DNA from: Sceloporus undulatus
Lineage: Eukaryota; Chordata; Lepidosauria; Squamata; Phrynosomatidae
Assembly: GCF_019175285.1 (NCBI RefSeq)
Contig: NC_056527.1
Span: forward strand, 111,914,799-111,978,798
Direction of reading: 5' to 3'
DNA length: 64,000 nucleotides
The notes beneath the pieces are model-generated. The model did not search any database, had not been told where the DNA came from, and saw only the letters and a list, made by a program, of their open reading frames with translations. The translations under genes were made by a program, and so were the position numbers. Shown here piece after piece: positions 1 to 13,600 of the stretch. Each line of letters opens with the position of its first letter. Position 1 is the first letter of the stretch.

Positions 1-638
1 CATGAAAATTTGCAATTGAAACAAATGGGCAACTGGATGAAACCAACTGGTGTTACATGACCCAGCTGTGGTCAGCTATTGGTTGACTGAGGTTTAGATA
101 CATCTTCATTCAATCTCTTTGCTCTTTTGATGGCAATCTTGGGATCCATATAATCATTTTTCATTGAGTCTCTCCACTTTGCCACCTCTCCTCTGTCCTG
201 TCAGTTCCTCATCTACTTTATCCATGTTTCCATCTTGTCATTCTTTCTATATTCATTTCTCCATCCAATATTATACTTCCGGCTACCATCTTTTATCATC
301 CATTTGTGTACTAGACCAGATTAGTTGGGCACAGCCTTGTAAGCCATCTGGTGCAACCTCTCGTCCCTTCTAGAAGATGTCCATGAAAGAGCCCGCCACC
401 CTGTAGTGGACTCAAGTTCATCCAAGAGCTATCTTCTTGTAGTTTATATCAATTAGATCTAGTTCTGTCCTTTAGGCTAACAGAGAGCAGAGAGATTAGT
501 TTCTGTGAAAAACTACCTTTGGTTGATACCACTGGGCAGCATCTCCAGGAGATGTTCCCTCCAATGCTTTCTTTCACCACATCACCATCCCTTTCCCATC
601 TGACTTAATTCTGTATTCTCATATTTGTATGTTTCCAG
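1..638. other. intron of ADCY4, no feature recognised
   Basis: AT-rich unique-looking sequence ending in the acceptor of the first visible exon. No exon for helices 1-5 was recognised here. Confidence 0.5.
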
Positions 639-788
639 CTCCTGGCCAATCTAGTCATTTTTGTCTGTGGTAACCTGGTGGGTGCCTACCATAAGCATCT
701 GATGGAAGTGGCCTTGGGGGAGACCTTTCATGAGACCTTCAACCTCATCCAATCCCGAGTCAAGCTGGAGTCAGAGAAAAGGCACCAG
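639..788 (+). CDS. ADCY4: ADCY4 exon: last helix of first membrane cassette
   Basis: Fifty codons, phase 0 at both ends, after a TTTCCAG acceptor and before GTAGAG. It encodes [20 protein letters not shown], the sixth membrane helix, then the cytoplasmic signalling helix that links it to the C1 domain (ends SEKRHQ). This is the first exon visible; nothing coding was recognised in 1-638. Confidence 0.93.
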
Positions 789-2810
789 GTAGAGTAGAAT
801 GAGACAAAGAGCTTTGTATTTGAACTGTTTCAAGATCAATAACCAAGAAGGCCTACTGGAGTGTCTGTCTGAAATCCTGGAGTGCTAATGCCTGGAGATG
901 TTAGCTTCCTGTGTGCATCCAGTTGTAAAGGGTGTTTGACATTCTACTCATGCCCAGATGAACACTTGTTCAACAACTAGCTTGCCATAATCAAAGGACT
1001 CTTTCAGTACACATAGCTATAGTACTGTGATTCCACTTTAACTGCAATGGTTCCATACTCTGGAATCTTGGGATTTGCAGTTGAGGGAGGAGCATTTCGA
1101 ATTTTCAACCAGGGAACTTTTTTGTCTCACCAAACTACAAATCCCATATTCCATGGAATTCAGCTATGACAGTTAAAGCAGAATGATACCACTGTAATTA
1201 TATAGCATGAAAAGGCCAAAAGGTGGATACCTCAGACTCATACCATAGGAAGTTCACAGACTCTGATAGCATCAGAACAGCCCAGTGACAAAGTTAAAGC
1301 AGGAGTTGCCATGATATTATTTGGTCCATAATCTCAAGGGTCTTGGGTAAAGTCACTCAGTTCCTTTCTCTCCTAACCCTGATGGTAATTCTAGGAACAC
1401 CTTCTCCTCTCCATACTTCCTGCCTACATTGCCTTGGAGATGAAGGCTGAGATCATCGAGAGACTACGGGATGGAGGCCAAGCACAGCGCCGGCATGAGA
1501 GCACCAATAACTTCCACAACCTCTATGTGAAGCGCCACCAGAATGTCAGGTACTTGTTTTAAAGGCAATCTGTCATCTGCAAGATGGCTAGACCTGTCTT
1601 TAGTGGAGAACATTTGGATCTTCAGATGTGTTGCCCTACAACTCCCATAATCTCTTACCTAAGGACCACAGGTTGCCCAACCCTGTATTAATGGCTGCGT
1701 CATGGGAAAGAGAAGATTGGGAAAATGTACTGGGTCCACTTCATGTTATAAACAATACATCTGCTTGGTCTCAACTCTCTCTAATTTTCTCATTCTCTTC
1801 CATTTTCTCTTCCTTCTACAGCATTCTCTATGCTGACATTGTTGGCTTCACTCTCTTGGCCAGTGAATGCTCCCCCAAGGAGCTTGTCCTTATGCTCAAT
1901 GAACTTTTTGGCAAATTTGATCAGATCGCCAAGGTGAGTAGGAGACCCTATGCTTAACTGCAAAACTTATGTGGTGACCTTGTGCCAATGACTCTCACAG
2001 GACTGTTATGAGGTTTAAAAGCAAAGGACTTTAAGAAAAAGGATGACAGGATCCATATATAGGGTTGGATTGGGACCTAGTGATAATTAAAGAAACCTGT
2101 AGAAATCATTGAGACCTAATTCAGTCGTGACTAACTTAAGTACGAGTCCATTACTAAGCCTAGATCTAAACAGTGGCCCGGTACAGATGGGCTGAAAAGG
2201 ACGCCCTCATCACATGCGAGGGGAGGCGTTTCTAGACGCCCCTCACCTCCCGCATGTGATGAGGGTGTCCTCGCTGCACGGCGCTGAATAGATGGTGTGC
2301 GTAGTGATGACTTCACTGCTGCGTGGTCTCCAGATGGAGCCGTGCAGCAGCGACATGCTCGTGCACCTCCAGCTGTTTGCAGCAGCACAAAAAGGAGCTG
2401 CTTTTTAGCGGTCTTTTTTTCTCACGCAACAGTGCCACGCAATTTTGTTGCTGGAGTGCAGCTACACGAAATTATGAGAACTTTTGCACATTTTCTGATG
2501 ACTTCTTGGATTTCAAGACATTTTTGTGAAAAATTTGTTTGTTCAGAAACCCACCATTTTTGTGCAGAAAATAGGGTACTTTGTAAGAAAATATGTTGGC
2601 TTCTGCACAAAATGGTTTTGTGTGAAAGACCCTTTTGTGCAAAGGAAGTTTTGTGCAAGTGAAGTTTTCACAAAAGAGCCCAAAATATGAAAAATCTTGT
2701 GGTGGTTTGACTGTATCCTGATGGGTGTCTTGATATGTCTTGATATAGGATTATCTTGAAGGGTGAAAAGATTTAAAGTATCTGTTAAATCCCTAATTAT
2801 AATTACTGTT

Positions 2811-2856
<46 letters not shown>

Positions 2857-5800
2857 AGACTCACCTTATGTGCCGCCCTGCACGTCTCGCGAATGGGATG
2901 TGCTGCCCTGCACGCCCCGCGCGCTCCCCGCAGCTTGAGCACGTACGCTCAAAGCCACATATAGCGCACCTGCGTATAACACAGGCGCATTGTATATATA
3001 TTTCCAGCAACTTATCTTGAAAAATGATGTTTCTCACTATGGAGCTTTAATGGTATCCAAGAGTGGGCCTTTTAAATCACTTGTAGAAATGTCTACCCCT
3101 CCCTACTGGAAGACATAGCATCCAACCCATGCAGCCATAATTGGTTATCTTGTGATAGCCCCATTGTCATGGAGATAAAGGTCCTGTCTCCACTAGCCAG
3201 GATACTCCAAGGGCAGCCTGGAGTATCCTGGCTTCAGAGCTGCCCCACCCCTTCCCTGTTACAAATGCTGGGTGGCTGTTAGCATGTACATCTCACTGAG
3301 GTCCAGTCTGTCACCACTGCAGGTTGGTTTGCTCTGTCAGAACAAGGCATCCAGCAATGATTGCATGGCTGAGTACCTTGTTCTGACTTCAGAGCAAGCA
3401 ACTGGCAGCAGCAGTGGCATTGGGCATGCATTTTAAACAGCTGCGCCATGTTGAAATTGAAGGCTGTGGATCTTCCATGGAGCTCCAGAGCAAATAGTAA
3501 GTTTTTAAAATCTGTTCTAAGTGAGGTATACTCTAGTTCTGGTGCTGAATGAGCTAGATACCCTCCAGTCTGTTCGCACCAGACCTGAGGTTTGGGCTGT
3601 GTGTCGTTCGGTCTCTTTGCCAAGAAGATGGGTGAGAGGCCAATTTATTTGGCCCATGCAGATAGGGCCTCAGAGTCCAGGAGTCAAAGACTACTTTTAG
3701 TCCCTTTCCCTCTAGGATAATGAGTGTATGCGGATCAAGATCTTGGGCGACTGCTACTACTGTGTCTCTGGGCTGCCTGTGTCACTGCCTAACCATGCCC
3801 GGAATTGTGTCAAGATGGGGCTTGACATGTGCCAGGCCATCAAGTGAGTGGAGTGGGTTACTGGGGGTGCTTGCAATACAAGTTTGTTTCTGTCCTGCAT
3901 GGAAACAGCAACACCAATCCAATATTAAAGTGAGAATAGGGTATAAAGAAAATTGACATTCAGATGTTTTAGTTTGGTATGTATGATGACAGCTAGCCCT
4001 ATTATTAGGTAGAGTGGTCAGTGGTTGAGATCATGGAAAGTTTTTGTGTGAGAATTGTTTGTTCCCCATTTCTTTCTTTATCTTTGGTGGTTTAAATTTC
4101 TCTATTGTCATCAGAGCTGAGATTTCTCAAATCAGTTTAAGAGTTTTGTCAGTTGATTGGGGTCATGCTTAGCAGTAAGCCAGTTTGTCTATGTTGAATT
4201 TTGGCTTCTTGTTATGTGCAAAAGATATAACCAGCCACAAATCATGATTATAAATCATTGTTTGTTATCACTGGCATGTGAGATCTGGTTTGTTTAAACC
4301 ACGCCTTGTCATGAAGCCTAGAACTGTGGCTGTCTCTGATTTGTTTCTATAACTACTCACTCTGAAATAAGATATGGCAAAAGGAGAGAGAGAAAACTGA
4401 CCAAAAATGGGGAAAGCAAACGTGGTTTGTCAGGTGGTCTGCAGGCAATTCATGGCTAAAGCAACAAAGAAGCAAACATAAACTGTGGCTTAGCAGGATG
4501 TTCAAACACAGCCATTATTATGTCCAGCAGGAAAATGTTCTATTGCCAATGTTTGCTTGTTTTTAATTGTTCATATTTCTTTCTAGATAGATGGGAATAG
4601 GTATATAGTCTCTTTACTGATCTGGATTAGAAATAAAGCAAATTTGTTCTGTTTTGCCCCCAGGAAACTGCGTGATGCCACTGGGGTGGATATCAACATG
4701 AGAGTGGGAGTTCATTCTGGAAATGTCCTATGTGGGGTGATTGGCCTCCAAAAATGGCAGTACGATGTTTGGTCTGACGATGTGACATTGGCCAATCACA
4801 TGGAAGCTGGAGGTGTGCCAGGGTGAGAGAAATGAGATGGTGAGCTGGGATGCTCCCAAGTGGTACATGTTTGTGCTTGAAAACTGCCCTCTATTGGTTT
4901 TGGGAACAAATTGCAACACAAACATTCTGATACAGTTCTGATTGCATGGGGAAGAGAATTATGGCTCTATCTCTACTACACTGCTTTAAGTATGAGTTTT
5001 TTGGATGGAGAGTCTTTTGGATGGAGCTTTCATCAGCCTTTCCTGGTTGGAAGTAGGGTTGCCATAATCTCTACCGCAAAACCAGGGAAAATATAGGACA
5101 AAATCCAGGACATTCAAGAAAAATGGAGGACATGACCAACCAAACCCCCCAAACATTAATACACTGGACCCCTGTTATACGCTTGGGTTTGGTTCCAAGA
5201 TCTCCCATGTATAACAAAATCTGTGTATGCTCAAGTCCCATTAAATATAATGACATAGCAAAATGGTGTCTCTTATAAAAAATGGAAAATCGAGGTTTGA
5301 TATTTGAAATTTATACTTTTTTTGAATATTTTCAAACCATGGATGCTTGAATCTGTGTATAAAAGAATCCATGTATAAGAAGGGCTGACTGTAAAACAAA
5401 AAACACATTAATATAAATTCATGCTGTGCCTCACCTCCAGCCCCAGGGAGGACTTGCTATGCCACCTGTGCCTCAGGCTCCCTGACCTTGCTGCATCAGG
5501 ATCAGGGAGGTGGAGGCGGTGGCTGAGGAGGCCTCAATCCCCCACCAGCCCCAAGTGAGGCCTGGCGATCTTGCCAGGCCCCACAGGCCACCACTGCCAT
5601 GCCAAAGTGACAGCAGGACATCCTTCTAAAACTTGGCTGGAACATTCCCAAAGGCTGAAAAATCAGGAATGTCCTGGCCAAAACTGGGATATGGCAACCC
5701 TAGTTGGGAGACTTGAAAGAACTAAGTGTTTCTCACTATTAGTTATCATTAGTAAAGAGTCTTACCACTCAGACAATGAAAATATTGGGCAACTGGCCAT

Positions 5801-7584
5801 TTTGCTGTTGTTTTTATACAAGATTGGCTAAATTTCTTAGCACCTTAAATCAATAGACCATGGATGGATATGGAAGAGAAAACTTGGAATGATGGATTGC
5901 ACTAGAAAAAGACGTTCAGAATTGTATGGAATTCTTCCAAGGAGAAACAGTTGGATAATGTGAGGTTATTGAAATAGATTATTATTTTCCAGTGGCCTAA
6001 AACCTATTATTACTGATAACTAAAATATATCCATTAACTCAATGGGAGCATAATAAATCAACATTAATGTCAGTTCCATTAATGTCAGTTCAATGGGTTT
6101 AATCTAGTTGGGATTAACAATATAATTCAGGAGAGTATTCTTAACAAGAAGGAATTACCTCTAACATAAATATCAGGTATCAGTTTATTTTTGTTCTTAA
6201 TTATTTGAGATTCATTTTGCATGTTTTACCTCACATGGGGCTTTTGACTAATGTCGTTTAATTCGATTCATTGCACTATTATCAAAATTAAACACTGACA
6301 GAAGACAATCTAGCCAACACTTACTCTTAATTCTTGACAAATTGAAATGATATGGTTCTTGTGAGAGAGCTAGTGTGGTATGGTGGTATGACTATGATTC
6401 TGGGAGACCAGGACTTCAATACCTGCTCAGCCATGGACTTTGAAGAAGTCACACACTCTCAGCCTTAGAGGAAGACAATGGGAAAACCTCTCTAAACACG
6501 TATTGCCAAGAAAACCCTGTGATAAATTCACATAAATTGGAAGTGACTTGAAGGCACACAGAAACCAACAGTTCTTGGAATTAAAGGTTCGGCTGCCCTT
6601 TAAAATGTTAAATAAATAATAATAAAAGTTTTATTTATATACCGCACCTTCCTCAGATCAGGGCGGTTTACATACATTAATCGTATACATACAATAGATA
6701 AAAACAAACCACGCAATACAATTATACAATAAAAATAAACAGCTAAAAACAGCTAAAACCCCATTAGCTTGTCTGGCTTAGAAAGGCATTCCCAAGTGTG
6801 AATGAAGTGGAAATCTGAACTGTAGTAAATCTGCTCCAGGCTTTTTAATTTTTTAAAAAAGCGGTCCAAGGTGCCCAATGCTACCTTCAAAATAGACCCA
6901 AACCCTTGGCTACTTTTTAAAAAGTTTGGACTAAAACCTGAAGTGAACCCACTGCTTTTCCGATATGAAGGCACTGGCTGCCGCTGCCATTGAATATCAG
7001 AGATTTTAATGAGATTCAAATTAGACTTTGCGGTTTCAAATCTATTAGCAATTAGGATGCCAGGCTTGATTAGCTCACCATGGCTGCTATTTATAGCTTT
7101 AATTGCTGATATTCCAGATTGAATCAGTGATCAGTTTCCCATCTCCTTCATCAACTCTGTATATTTATCCTAACCAAATAATAATACGATTCCTTATGTA
7201 ATTATTCTTGGTAATTTCTCAAAGGTCAATTGAACTATGAGAGCAATGCTGCTGCCTAGTGGTACAGAAGAGGAATTACACAAGCATATGCTTGAATGCT
7301 AAAGTAATCAGTGATCCTTCTTTCTGTTCTGTCCTTTGGTGAAACTTTTGCAGCCTTGGGGCTCATTTCCACTTACATTTAAACCTGTTTGTGATTTGCC
7401 TTTGCTCTGTGTTGGTAAACTGATTCCAAAAGGTCCGTTGTTCCCACTATGAAAGTGGACCTTTTCATTATCCCCTTGTAATTGCTTCTTTTTTGGCACG
7501 ATTGTCATCCCCACCAGTTTGTGCCACTTCAAAATGTCAATCATCTGTGTGTCATCAGTGATGTAAGTGGCAGCCCAGCTTGGG

Positions 7585-7643
<59 letters not shown>

Positions 7644-10600
7644 AATTTTGTTAATGAAATAAAAAACCATGTGGAAATAGTTCACACCACAAGCACAAAG
7701 GCAGCACTGGGGAGGGGGGATCTATAAAAACTGAGGAGGGATGGTAAACACTTCTCTGTCATTAGTCCTTCCCCTCCAGAATGATGTGATTCAGATCCGG
7801 CATTCCCACTATTTGAACACATTTCAGAATATATACTTTTCAAAAGAACTGCCAAAGAACTAGTGTCAGCAAAGAAAGGGTTTTTTTGCGTTTAATAATT
7901 AATAATAATAATTTGTTTTATTTATATGCCGCTATTCCAAAGATCATAGCGGTGAACAGCAAGTAAGCTAATTAGCAAGTCTGCCTCTCTTCATTGCGAT
8001 TGAAACCGATCACAGTAGGATCGGATCCGGTTTCAAATGGGAACTATGGTCATATAACCCGATCAACAATTTGCTTTAAATCATAGTGGAAATGCAGCCC
8101 TTGACAAAAATGCTGTAGTTGTCAGAATTTCCATAGTTGTGGGGTGACCTTTAGTGGTCTATATGGAATGTCTAACTGATGGACTTTTGTTGGGCTGACA
8201 AATCAATGACAGTGCATGGCAGAAGCCCATGCCACACAGTTATTCTTTGTTCAGGATGTATTTCTTCTACCTTTTTGTTCTTGCATGTGAGAATGAATAA
8301 CTACAGTGGTTTTCTTTCCCTTGAGGGAGAAAACAAATATTCATTTGCAGAAATGGTGTGGAGGAATTATTTGGTGTAGAAAATCCTGTGGACATTTTGT
8401 GTGTGCAAAATCCTATTTTCTGTGCAGGATTTTTTTTTCTGTGCAGGAAACCTGATACCTACACAGACTTTTTTTTGTGTGTGTGCACAAAAACTCCTAC
8501 ATGCTTTTCTACACAAAGCAGTTCCTCCACAACATTCCAGAACATTTGACTCTGGGGAAAAAATCCAGAAGATTCTTGCTTGCTTGTCAATTAATCTTTC
8601 TGTTGGGCTTTCTTGACCTCCAGTAGACCTGTTCTTTGACCTGGGGACAAATAAGAATGAATATTCTTTCCTTGCCTAATTTCTGTGTCTTGTGTTGATC
8701 CTTTGAAGGCAAGAATTACATACCAGTACCTTTTCCTTTCTAGGAGGGTTCACATTACAGAGGCTACCTTGTCACACCTGGGTGGTGTGTATGCTGTGGA
8801 AGAAGTTTGTTGCTGGCAACGGGACTCGTACTTGAAGGAGAACCGAATTAGAACCTTTTTGGTCATTGATCCCAAGGTGAGGAGCTCTCCATGATGCTTG
8901 CAGTGAGGTGCCACTGGGATGGTTCCACCTGCAGGTTCTTTGGGAGCACCTGCTTTAGATGCAGAAGGTTTCCAATAATCAAGATAGTGGAAGGCTTTCC
9001 ATACCTTTGTAGATTTTCTGTCTTGAACTAGATGGACCTGTGTAGAACTAGATCATGGTGGTCAACTGCATGGAGGTCAGGGGTTATTTTTCTCCCTATC
9101 CCAACTCCCCCTCCAGATTGCCACTTCCTATTGTCATTTTGAAAAGGACTGCAGAGAAAAATAGAGGTATTTTACTTGCTTGCAGCACTGTGCTTGCTCC
9201 TAGGTTAGAGAATTTGGGCAGCACATAGAAATCCTCCAGGAATGGAGGAGGGGTTGGAGTTATAACTCCCATTTGCACTACCCAACAAAGATAGTTGTGT
9301 AGGATTGTGGGTGTTGTAGACCACAATAGCTGAAGATCAGAGGTAGGGATGGAATGGGAATTCATCACTTTCCCATAATGATGGAAAGAACATTCAAAAA
9401 TATTTTAAAAAATGATTGAAAAGCATGTTTTTCCAGTGTTAAGAAACACTGAGGAGAAAAATCCTGTACTGTCAAAAATCTTTACAGCTGAGAACCTATT
9501 CTTTGAAAAATTCGTACATGGTTGTTTTGCTCAGAAAACAAATATTTTCTGTATAGATAACAGCATTTTCTGTGCAGGAATTAATAGTTCTGTACTGAAA
9601 TATTATTTTCCATGTAGAAAATGCTGTTTTCTGTGCATAACAACTTCATGTGAATTTTCCAGAGAATACATTCTGAACTGTGAATAGCCTTTTAAAAACT
9701 ATGGTTTTTAAAGACTTTCTTGCAGCCGGAAGAAAATTGCTGAAATTATTCTTTGCTACTTCTGGAAAGAAACTGAGTGAAGAATTGCATCCCTAATTTT
9801 CCAAATGGAGTCAAATTTGGAGTTCTTAGCACAGCGGGAAAATAGTGCAGGAAGAAAATGGCACATTGAAAGTTCCTGCAACTTGCAGGAACCTTTTGTT
9901 TGTTCATTCCTGGCACAACATAAACTGTGCCATTTTTGGAAACTGCACAGAAGTTTGACAAATTGTAAAGCTTTTGCTGTGAAAACCTATGCTTGCTGTC
10001 TTTTTGCTATGCCCAGAAAATTGTGCAGCTTTCTCAGGAACCCCCTTCTTCTCTTTCTTATATTGTTTTTTGTTGTGGACTGGGGGGGAAATGCAAACAG
10101 TGTGATATCATGGCTGCAGCCTTTGAAAATCTGAAAGTCGTGGAAACCAAATGTTATACGCAGTAAAAGAAACCTGGATGAATTGAATGTTCAGCCTTTG
10201 CTGGTTTGCAAGATTTTCATTCTGTAAGAAAAGCTGCACAGTTTTCACTTATGTGGCAAAGGCTGTGCAGTATCTGGAAAACTAAACAATTTCCTGGACA
10301 AGTTGCGTGACTCTCAATTTCCTAATTTTCAGATTTTTTTTCTCCCTCTGAGTATCCTGAAGCTATGGCATGAAAAAAAATACTTCATTGTTCTCAACAT
10401 CTGTCAAGAATTGGAAAAATAAAGAATTACCGTCCATAGTTAGAAGCTCTCAATTTCTGAAGTAACAGATAGTAGGAAATCCTTCTTACTGAGAGCCTGG
10501 AGTAATGTTGCCATTTAGAGTAAAGAATACCAGACTAGACAGATAAATAGTCTGACCTGAGGTAAGGCATCTTGTGTTGTAACATTTTGCAGAGTGGGTC

Positions 10601-13600
10601 TCACAGACGTTTGAGCACATCTTCATAAGGGCTAGGAATCTCCTCTGTGAAACACAGACCTGCTTCTCGGTATGCTCAGTGCTAAAGTTGGTATGAAAGT
10701 CTGTACTGTGATTTTGTGCAATTTTCACATGCAACCCTAGATAAAGGGAAGTGGTGATCTAGCTTGGTGTGTCTGGTTTCTCATTCATGGGACTTCCTCA
10801 TCCTCCTGGTTCCTGTTATCTTTAGGCTGAAGAAGAAAGCTCCACTGAAACGCTTTCACCTGTGCCAGGCGAGAGCTACAAGATGAGGGCATCAGTTCGG
10901 ATGACCCGCTACCTGGAGTCCTGGGGTGCAGCCAAGCCTTTTGCCAATCTCAAACAGCGGGACAACCTTCCGCCAGAGTCAGCAGGATTTGTTCGGAACA
11001 ACCACTCGGTAGGTCCAGCAGGTGGAACCCTTGCACCAGCCATCCAATTTAGTCAGGCCTGACTGCTCCCTCTGGCTTCAGATCTTCCAGAACTACATGC
11101 TTAAGAAATAAGGAACTTTCTATATAAGATAGGGATTAAATACTCTAAAGGCACCAGATCCCATATCAACCTTAGTTAGTACTTGGATGGGAGGCCCCGA
11201 TGAATACCAGGTGCTTTAGAAAAAAAGAGTTTACTCACATAATTCCTGCTATCCTCCACTGAGAGCCAGTATGGCGTAGTGGTTTGAATATTGAACTGTT
11301 ATTCTGGAGACTGGAATTCAAATCTCCACTCAGCCATGGAAACCTACCGGGCAACTCACACTCTCTCAGCCTCAGAGAAAGGCAATGACAAACCCTCTCT
11401 GAACAAATCTTGCCAAGAAAACCCTGTGATAGGGTTGCCTTAGAGTTGCTGTTCATCAGAATTGACTCAAAGGCACACAGTAATAACAACAACAAATCCT
11501 CCACTATTCAGCCCCAAAATTTCTAGATTGCAAAAAATGAGATTCTGAAAAATCATTCACACCTAGAACTGTTTTGTTTTCTGTGTTCTCAGTCACTTGG
11601 TCACATTCCCTACCCCTTTTCTTTGGATGTCTAAAATGTATTTGTAAATGCTTCACTGATGTTTTAAGTCACGTCCATGGTAGGAATTTGGGGAAAGAAA
11701 ACAAAATACATCAAAGGATAAATTTCTTATTTGGGAATGCTTTCGTTTTGCCCATTTCCCTGATAGCTACACCTTTGCATCTGTCTCAACTTGGTTAAAA
11801 CAGAACTTCCACCAGGCAAAGAACTGCATCCCCCCATTTGCAAATAAGATGTATGAGCAAAAAAAAAAAAATTAAAATGAAAATTATTGTAATGTTGCCA
11901 ATGAGTCCTGGTACTGTTGTTGTTGTTTTGCTGGAAGCAAAGAATATAATTTGACAAAATGTATTGCAATTTTGCCTTTGTACAGTGAGCCTATACACGA
12001 GCTCCTTATAGGCGGCTTTCAGCATACGCTGAACTCACCTAGGAAATGGGCACATGCCCTGCGTGCATGCATTGCCATGCGATGAAAACAAGCCCTATTA
12101 TATCCAATGGGGCTTGTGAATGGAATGCGTGGCCGCGCTGCAAGCATAAGCCCCATTGGTTATCATGGGGCTCAAGCTTATGCATTATTTGCTTTACGCG
12201 GGGGAATCTGGAACGGATCCCCCACGTAAAGCAAGGGCCCACTGTATAAGCAACTTTAAAAAATATACTTAAGAAATAGGTGAGCAAGAAAATATATTTT
12301 CATGGAATCATACAGTTGGAAGTGGTTTTATGGGCCATCAGGTACAACACACCTGCTCAGTGCAGGAACTCCAGGTAAAGCATCCACAACCGTTATCTGT
12401 CCAGCCTCGTTTTGGAGATATTTGTAGAAGGCCATCCCACAACCTCTCTAGGCAACTGGTTCCATTGCCCAAACCACTCTCATAGTTAGTTTTGAAACTG
12501 TGAAGATTGCAAATTATTCATCTAGCAAATCAAACTTTTAGAGCAATACGGATGAGGAACAACATTAATGTTTTTCATGCTATAGTCCCCTTTCCTTGTT
12601 TTTTTGCAGGAGATTTCTCTGGGATCTTTGAACCAGCAGAGGACCATAGAGCGGTAAGAACAGTTTCTGCATTTAGCAGTAATGCATGAGAAAGACTTAA
12701 TTGATGAGCAGTGGTACTCAAAGGAATTTTATGTCAGAGATCATGGTCTAGATTTATGGAACCTTGAGACTGGAAATGTTGACTTCTACCGCAACTAGAA
12801 ATGAATGCACATAACCTGTAAACAGAGTTTTCAAGTGTGCAATTATTGAGGGTGGGATGAACAGCAAACTACATAATTCAGTTTTGCACCCATCTAAGGC
12901 CCTTTATGAAGATGTAACTCCCAAACAGAATGCCAGCCTTAATTGCTAAAATAAATTATCCTAAATACGCTAACAACTTACATACCCTCAAGACATTAGA
13001 TCTCATCTTATCTTGGAAGCTAAGCCCTGGTTGGTCTCGAATGGGAGACCATTAATGAATGCCAGGTTCTGGAGGCTATATTTCAGAGGAAGGAACTGGC
13101 AACACCACCTCTGAAGATTCCTTGCCTAAGAAAACCCTATGAAATTCATGGGGTCTCCATAAGTGAACAAGTGACTTGAAGGCACGTGCACATGTGCGTG
13201 CACACACACACATTTTTGATCCCTATTCTGCTCCTCACTTCTCTAATGGGTCTTTCTACTCTTCAATTTGTATGGTATATCAGGGGTCGTGCCCCCAGGA
13301 GCCCAGATGAAGACCTGGAAGGTGTGGATGAAAAGTTCTTCCAACTGATTGAACAGCTTAACTCACAGAAGTAAGTTCCATGGTCAATGAAGCAGTGCAG
13401 GGGAAAGAGCTGAGGATGGGGATGGATAGTGAAAAGTATAAATATATTGCAAAAGATGGAAGGAAGACAGCAAGACAGAATGATGTGGATGATAGCCCAG
13501 GACTTCCATGGCAAGTGGGAACTAGAGACTCCAGTGGCCATGAGATGGTGCATCTGCTATGGATTTTAAAGAAGCTATCCATGGCGCGGGACCTGTTTGG

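Noticed and set aside
12985-13075. 5S rRNA gene
   Set aside because: Only the words in the middle of 5S match, with many changes and a SINE tail; it is a retroposed derivative.
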